Shown here: piece after piece, positions 58,929-64,000 of the stretch
Layout of the letters: the number at the start of each line of letters is the position of its first letter
How positions within the stretch are numbered: the first letter of the stretch is position 1
Assembly: GCA_015680685.1 (NCBI GenBank)
Contig: MNCI01002043.1
Coordinates: forward strand, 58,740-122,739
Direction of reading: 5' to 3'
DNA from: Gnetum montanum
Taxonomy: Eukaryota > Streptophyta > Gnetopsida > Gnetales > Gnetaceae
DNA length: 64,000 nucleotides
Translations under genes and position numbers: made by a program
Notes under the pieces: model-generated
What the model saw: only the letters and a program-made list of their open reading frames with translations
What the model was told of the DNA's origin: nothing
The model's database searches: none

Positions 58929-59791
58929 TGATGAGTCATGAATTAGTCAGCCCCAATATCATATATGTGATATCAAATCCCAAGAAACGATGTCAAATAT
59001 CCTATATTGCCTCTTCCGTGCTAACCTATAAATACAACACTTGGGTGCACAATTGAGATATAGAAAAAATAGTTGTAGTTCTCAGTTTTTGATAGTCTTT
59101 CTTAAATTTCTACATTCAAGTTCTGTTATTTTTGGTGCATGCCTGTAGTGTGATGTTTGTAATCATACGGCACCCTTGTTCGAGTGTGACATACTTGGAC
59201 ATGTTACATGACTGGAAATAAAGATCGAGATTACTTCCATCATTGCTGCATTTACTTAGATTTATTATTGCTCTAATTATTTAATTATTTATTATTTTCT
59301 TTAGTTAATGTTTCCATTTATTACTATTTACTATTCCTGTTATTAAGCAAAATGAGTACAACTTAATCATGAGCGCTTAAGTGTAACTACCTGGTAATCC
59401 AGCAGTGTAGCGTTTGGCACACCTAGTGACATACACATGGCAATCCTAGCGATAGTTATATGAAGTCCAAGGTGTGTACGAACGATTGGGGATGAACACT
59501 CATCGCATGTAGGCTAGTTTAGATTCTATTTTTCATTGTTCATTAGCTTAATTAATTTATCTCTTTATCATCATTAGAAGCAGCATAGAATTAGACAACA
59601 ACATATGCCTCACTTTGGACAAAACTATACGTGATAAAGCTACCACTAGTCCAAGTGGGAAGACAATGAACTATGATCAAAGCATAATGATCTAGATGCC
59701 ACAACTAGTCCCATCCACAGAATTTGACTGGATCGTGCATGAACGCTTGTGATTCATATAGTTGGACGTAGGGGTACCTCACTGCTCATCA
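58929..59791 (+). repeat. RE7 3' LTR
   Basis: 863-bp LTR, TGATGAGTCATG...GCTCATCA. U3 words CCCCAATATCATATATG, TGTGATATC, ACGATGTC and AAATATCC precede a TATA box CTATAAATACAAC near 59026-59038. Confidence 0.85.
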
Positions 59792-60034
59792 GATGATAGT
59801 GTATGTTTTATGTGTATCATCTACTTTCCCTTAGCTTGACACAAGAGGAATATCAAATGACTATTATGAGTAACATGTTAGAAATTAAACATTTAGTATA
59901 CTTATATTTGAGTATGATTGTAAAATGATAGGTAGTTAAATAGAAATGATGTCATATATTGTACATGGTACTAAGCCTAATGATATATTGTGGTCCTTGC
60001 AATTCTAACAACTTTAATAAACTTCATGTTCACC

Positions 60035-61560
60035 ATGACCATAAGAAAGGAGGAAGGACCAAGGAAGGATGGAAAGGATATGGCATTAAGGGGATTTGTT
60101 GGCTCTCTAAGATACCATCTGAGGACCCATTATTTTAGTACATAACGACAAGAACTACAAAATACTAAAGAAAGGCAAATAATGATAAGTCATTGGAAAG
60201 GCATGTAACCCATGTCTAAAGGTGCACCACTAATAAATGATCAAAGATAACTTTTTAATTAATTAATTAACTACATAAATACTTTGTTTCATGTTGTTTT
60301 CTCTAACAATTTCATAAGTTATCCTTGTAACTATGTTGTTGTTTCACTTGATCTTAGGATGACAATCTTAAGATGATACAAGGTAATGTCATTTAAAGAA
60401 GGCATGACTTAGTCTCAAGTTTGAACAAAAGGGTAAGGTGATTTTCATTAATCATGCTTTACACATAAGTCACATTGTGTCCATGTGTCATGTACTATCA
60501 TGTCCCTAACTTTTCCCTCCCATTTTATCTCTTATCATCTCACTTTACTAATTCATTGAAAATTATTATTGCTAAGCATGTGATGGTATGGAACAAATAA
60601 TTACAATTGACTAGGGCATATCGTAATCACTTATGTTCATGTTTACATTCAACTAACAAGATGCCTATAGACATCTTAACTAGTGGTTATCTAAGGGCAA
60701 CAAGGACAAGAGCCTGCTAGGGGAAGGACCTACTTGGATAGCTTTTATCAAGACTAACTCAACATGAGCTTAAGATTTCAATGGAAACCTTTATTTTGCC
60801 CTATTTTTGATCTTTCATATAAAATGATTAAAATTTATCAAAAGCCAATCAAATACAAGATCATAGCCATGCAACCTCTTGCCTAGCTCAAAAGAGTACA
60901 AACTAAGAAAATCTAACTAAATACATGTCTTTAAGGAAAGTCAATGGGTGTCAACACTTATCTACCATACATTATGCATTAACACATCTATAAAAACTAT
61001 ATATATCCAAAACCCTCTCCCATTTCTCTTCATTCTATGCCATTCCAAGTGAGGAAAGTTTTTGCAATATCTTTAGAGCATTTAAATTGCAATATCTTGG
61101 CCATTTCAAACCCATTTTCTCTTGTTCTTCCACCAACTTGCACCCAAAGTTGTGATTTTGTCATGAGAGAGGAACTTGGAAAATTTTAAAAATTCTTCTA
61201 TTGCCCCAACACTAAAAATTAAGGTAAAATATAATAAAATCAATGCCACAAGGTGTCATAATCATCCAAATATTAATTTTCGAAATAATTTTGGTAATGT
61301 TAGGATCATTTTTTCAATCTTACTTAAGGAAGAGATTTAGAAAAGAGGTATTCACACCTAATTTTAATAAATTTTTAACATTGATGCCTGATCTATGAAC
61401 ATGTAACTAACTATAGATGGCACCCAAAAGAGGATGTAGAGCAAGAAAAATGATGTATGAAAGAGAGAAGCTACTACAAGTTAAACCTAAACAAACACAA
61501 GTGCAGGAAAGACAACTTTACAAACTTGGAATATTCGCTAAAACCTCATTTGTATAAGCA
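60035..61560 (+). mobile_element. RE8, fragment: spacer and first codons of aORF
   Basis: Truncated family member without LTRs or gag. Recognisable are the GGCATTAAGGGGATTTG stretch near 60080, an AAAGGCATGTAACCCATG block at 60195-60226, the stem-loop at 60686-60742, a TATA-like segment at 60988-61006 (CTATAAAAACTATATATAT), and an acceptor CTATAG abutting ATGGCACCCAAAAGAGG at 61417. The aORF is lost after about 45 codons, where a SINE-like tail (TCTTGGTATACTC) begins near 61570. The start coordinate is approximate. Confidence 0.55.
60686..60742 (+). ncRNA. Conserved spacer stem-loop, RE8 copy
   Basis: Ten-pair stem GTTATCTAAG (60686-60695) with CTTGGATAGC (60733-60742), including two G-T wobbles. 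Loop core GCTAGGGGAAGGACCTA. The arm sequence differs at several positions from RE3 and RE5 while all positions stay pairable. Confidence 0.6.
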
Positions 61561-62825
61561 ACTAAGAGGTTAAATTTTAGTATTTAATGATGCGTTATAA
61601 TGTTTTAATTTGACTATATGTCTTGGTATACTCTATGAATATTGTTATACACCTGTAGTGGAAAGACAATGACTTATGATCCATTGAATCAACCCCTAAA
61701 TATACAGCCTATACTTTCCATAGATAGTGACAAAGTCTACTACATAGGCCAATAGATTTGTATGACTAGACATAAGAAATGTATTTCAACCCTAATAGAA
61801 ACTTAAATTTGCATTTATATATTATATATCATATTCATGTATCTTTATGTTTATTAAAGAAAGATTTATCTATTTTAATATAATATTATTTCATGAGTTA
61901 GCGATCAATCAAGTGAAGGAAGTGAATTAATGAGTCTCCCTAGAAACCAAAATATACATGTTTTTCTTCCATGACCCCATGACACATTTTCAAACATGCA
62001 AAATTTACACAATGATAACCTTTATGATGGACCACTTACCAAATAGCAACTTCATTTCTTGTAGATTTGTTAGCATGTAACATTAGCAACATATTTTGAA
62101 ATATCATTGAAAATCAAACTTAGGAATAAACATATCTCATTTGAAATCATAAGAAACCCACATCTTTTCTTTTGTTTCTTTTGTCCAAACAAATTTGCGT
62201 ACTCTAAATTTAAAATTTTCCCAGATAATAAATTTTGAAAATAAAAACAACTCTAAATCTAAATTTCTCCCAGATTGAGAATTTTAAGAATGTATACTTT
62301 CTTTTAAATGTCATTTAAAAGAATCTCATCATCCTACCCTCATTATCTTCTTATTGGGTCCATTATAGGAGTTCTTAGACGCCGTTTGCTTCTATCAAGA
62401 ACCAAGTTTTAAATATATTTTTCTTACTAATAATTTATGTATTTTCTGTACTTGGAACATGCAAAAGAAAAAGTGCATCCATTAGAAATCTGAAACTAAC
62501 AGAAGCTGAACCTAATTTATGCTCGAAAATGCAACATTTTTTCAGGGCAAAACCCCCTAAGCCATAGCTTTCCGGAGCTATAATGCACATGGGTTATCTC
62601 TGATTCAAAGTTACACATATAAAGCATGGAAACATTACCTAATATCCATGGTCTTCGCTCATGTATCATAAACTAACATAGCCAATTGTTTATGCTACGT
62701 ACAATGCAGATGTAATGGCATAAGCTTTATAGTTTACCATTGCCAGAATGTTAGATAAAATATAAGAGATGGCAACAAGTCAAAAATTATTATGCCCAGA
62801 TGAATTGCATTTATTCATCTAGGCA
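61561..62825. other. Intergenic, little seen
   Basis: A short SINE-like tail at about 61590-61645, otherwise AT-rich DNA. The last few hundred bases are downstream of the minus-strand RBM28-like gene and may hold its 3' UTR. Confidence 0.4.
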
Positions 62826-62934
62826 TAATACCATTTATTCAGAACTTGCATGCATAGCATCTGAAGTTACAGTAACAAGATAATACCATTTATTCAGAAC
62901 TTGCATGCATACCATCTGAAGTTACAGAAACCTT
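62826..62934. repeat. 55-bp tandem duplication across the RBM28-like stop codon
   Basis: Two copies with period 55: 62826-62880 and 62881 onward, each opening TAATACCATTTATTCAG and continuing with AACTTGCATGCATA. They differ at a few positions, for example TAGCATC and TACCATC. The right copy encodes the C-terminus and stop of the gene; the left copy is in the 3' UTR. Confidence 0.85.
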
Positions 62935-63507
62935 GTTAGAGGCCAAACGGCTTGCCTTGTGCTTCTGCACCTTCCTTATGTTTTCAACTGCAAATTCCAC
63001 AATTGGTCGCCTCTCAGGTCCAAATGTTTCTGCAAAACAAACCAGATGTGTAACGATCACATTGCATAATACATCTACAACATTATTTGAAATACAATCT
63101 CTCCAAATGAAAGGCCAAATACCAGGATTATTATTAAGAACACGAAGAGCTACAAGTGCATGCTCATGTTCAGTAAATTCAACAAATGCAAGTCCACGGG
63201 GTTTGCTATTGCTGTTTGGTGTCTTTGCATCTTTCAAAATCTTAACCTGGAAGTATGGGCAATGGTGTTAGAAGAATGCATATTAGGTGCCGCAAGGTTC
63301 ATTTGGCAAGAATAAAATTCTCTGCTACGTCCACCAACCTGTTTAATTACAGGATTTTGCTTGTAAGCACGCAATTTGACGGCCCCAATAAATAGCTTTT
63401 TCAGTTCTTTTTCCGACATGGATTTTGGAATGTTGTATACTGATAATCTTGTTTTGGAAACGTGGAAATTGGGGCTCTTAAGCTTTACGGCCTTTTTCTG
63501 AGCTAAT
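62890..63507 (-). CDS. RBM28/Nop4-like RNA-binding protein, last three exons
   Basis: C-terminal part of a nucleolar RRM protein acting in large-subunit ribosome biogenesis (family RBM28 in animals, Nop4 in yeast). Exons on the minus strand: 63339-63507, 63123-63246, 62890-63029. Intron ends are CAG, CAG and CAG; donors GTTGGT and GTATTT. Phases agree (exon 2 starts in phase 0; the Glu codon is split G|AA at the last junction). The sequence holds one RRM: RNP2-like RLSVYNIPKSMSEKELKKLF, and RNP1-like RGLAFVEFTEHEHALVALRV, followed by the basic FGPERRPIVEFAVEN motif typical of this family's last RRM. It ends GMHASSE-stop. Earlier exons lie right of the window. The reading is clean, so the gene is probably functional. 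Confidence 0.85.
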
Positions 63508-64000
63508 CTGCGAACATGATTAGCACATGATTTATTCAATTATCATAGGTGCACAAACTCTACAAAGAATCGTTAGCATATCTAATTAAGTAATTCGTAA
63601 TAGCAATCAAATTTACTGCACAAGTAATCCATGATAGAAATTCTACCCTTACGCAACACACAAAGAAGCTGAAATGAATGCAAACATTGTAAAATTAAAA
63701 GCAAACAGCAAATGCAAGTCAGTTTTACCAAATCTATAGCATCATGCATCCATCAAAACCAAATTAAAATAAGTGTTTACAAATACTAGCTATGACACAT
63801 TTTTAAAGTAAATACCAAACGAGCAATCAGCTCAAAAAACATTTAAACATTCAAATTTAGATAATCATTTGTAAAATATTTCTCACCCATCGTGGGTATA
63901 TTAGGGATAAGATAACTGGTGCCTTAAAAAACTATGTTCATGGTTTTGCCATCTACACGGTAATTGGCATACTTCAAATCTATATGTATCATTATGCAGT
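63508..64000 (-). other. Intron or upstream part of the RBM28-like gene
   Basis: AT-rich. The acceptor TTCGCAG for the exon at 63507 lies at its left end. I see no further exon with family similarity before the window edge. Confidence 0.5.

Larger units (their letters stand above)
51476..59791 (+). mobile_element. RE7, LTR retrotransposon with gag and aORF but no pol
   Basis: Bounded by LTRs 51476-(51886, then gap) and 58929-59791, with flanks TATGA (51471-51475) and GATGA (59792-59796), a duplication with one mismatch. Same plan as RE3: gag, palindromic G-rich box, spacer, aORF, polypurine tract. No protease, RT or integrase between gag and spacer. Contains an assembly gap (51887-52427) and a single N at 55214. 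Its relatively good coding preservation suggests it is among the younger insertions. Confidence 0.85.

Noticed and set aside
62933-63271. 112-codon plus-strand frame
   Set aside because: Antisense of the RBM28-like exons, whose splice sites and RRM motifs are clear.

Overview
This window is nuclear DNA of a seed plant. The evidence is spliced genes with GT-AG introns, a plant-type 178-residue RPL18a, a telo-box in front of it, and deeply nested LTR retrotransposons with tRNA-Asp and tRNA-iMet primer sites. Long AT-rich intergenic DNA and heavily decayed, nested Ty3 elements suggest a large genome, possibly a gymnosperm; that is inference only.

Two host genes are visible. RPL18a (24799-27115, +) has four exons and a clean reading frame. 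The last three exons of an RBM28/Nop4-like nucleolar RNA-binding protein lie at 62890-63507 (-), and that gene runs off the right edge. They are separated by retrotransposon clusters and a cluster of tRNA-derived SINE-like repeats at 21.56-24.07 kb.

Nearly everything else belongs to one family group of Ty3/gypsy elements (Athila/Tat-like by gag, integrase and primer-site signatures) with LTRs of type TGATGA...TCATCA. RE1: 1-4395 (+), left part outside the window. RE2: 4396-9480 plus 19570-20828 (-), split by later insertions. RE3: 9481-19569 (+), inside RE2 and itself holding a solo LTR at 16964-17902. RE4: 29689-37839 (-), apparently chimeric. RE5: 37840-48237 (+), the only copy with recognisable RT, RNase H and integrase. 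RE7: 51476-59791 (+). RE8: about 60035-61560 (+), a fragment. RE6 (about 48238-51342, -) is an unrelated Ty3 element with a tRNA-iMet primer site. All are broken by stops, frameshifts or truncation.

The group has an unusual architecture: 5' LTR, gag (pol present or absent), a G-rich polypurine-like box, a 1.5-2 kb non-coding spacer, then a third ORF of about 900 codons (here aORF), a polypurine tract and the 3' LTR. The spacer holds (a) a stem-loop whose arms differ between six copies but stay paired, (b) a TATA-containing promoter-like segment with short dyad motifs resembling those in the same element's LTR U3, and (c) a 3' splice acceptor directly abutting the aORF ATG. The aORF has an N-terminal domain like the 3' 'env-like / putative plant transposon protein' ORFs of Athila elements, long coiled-coil stretches and a conserved C-terminal tail. 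I propose it as a separately expressed accessory protein whose binding sites may co-diverge between LTR and internal promoter. This is the window's best candidate for an undescribed system, and it rests on comparing copies by eye.
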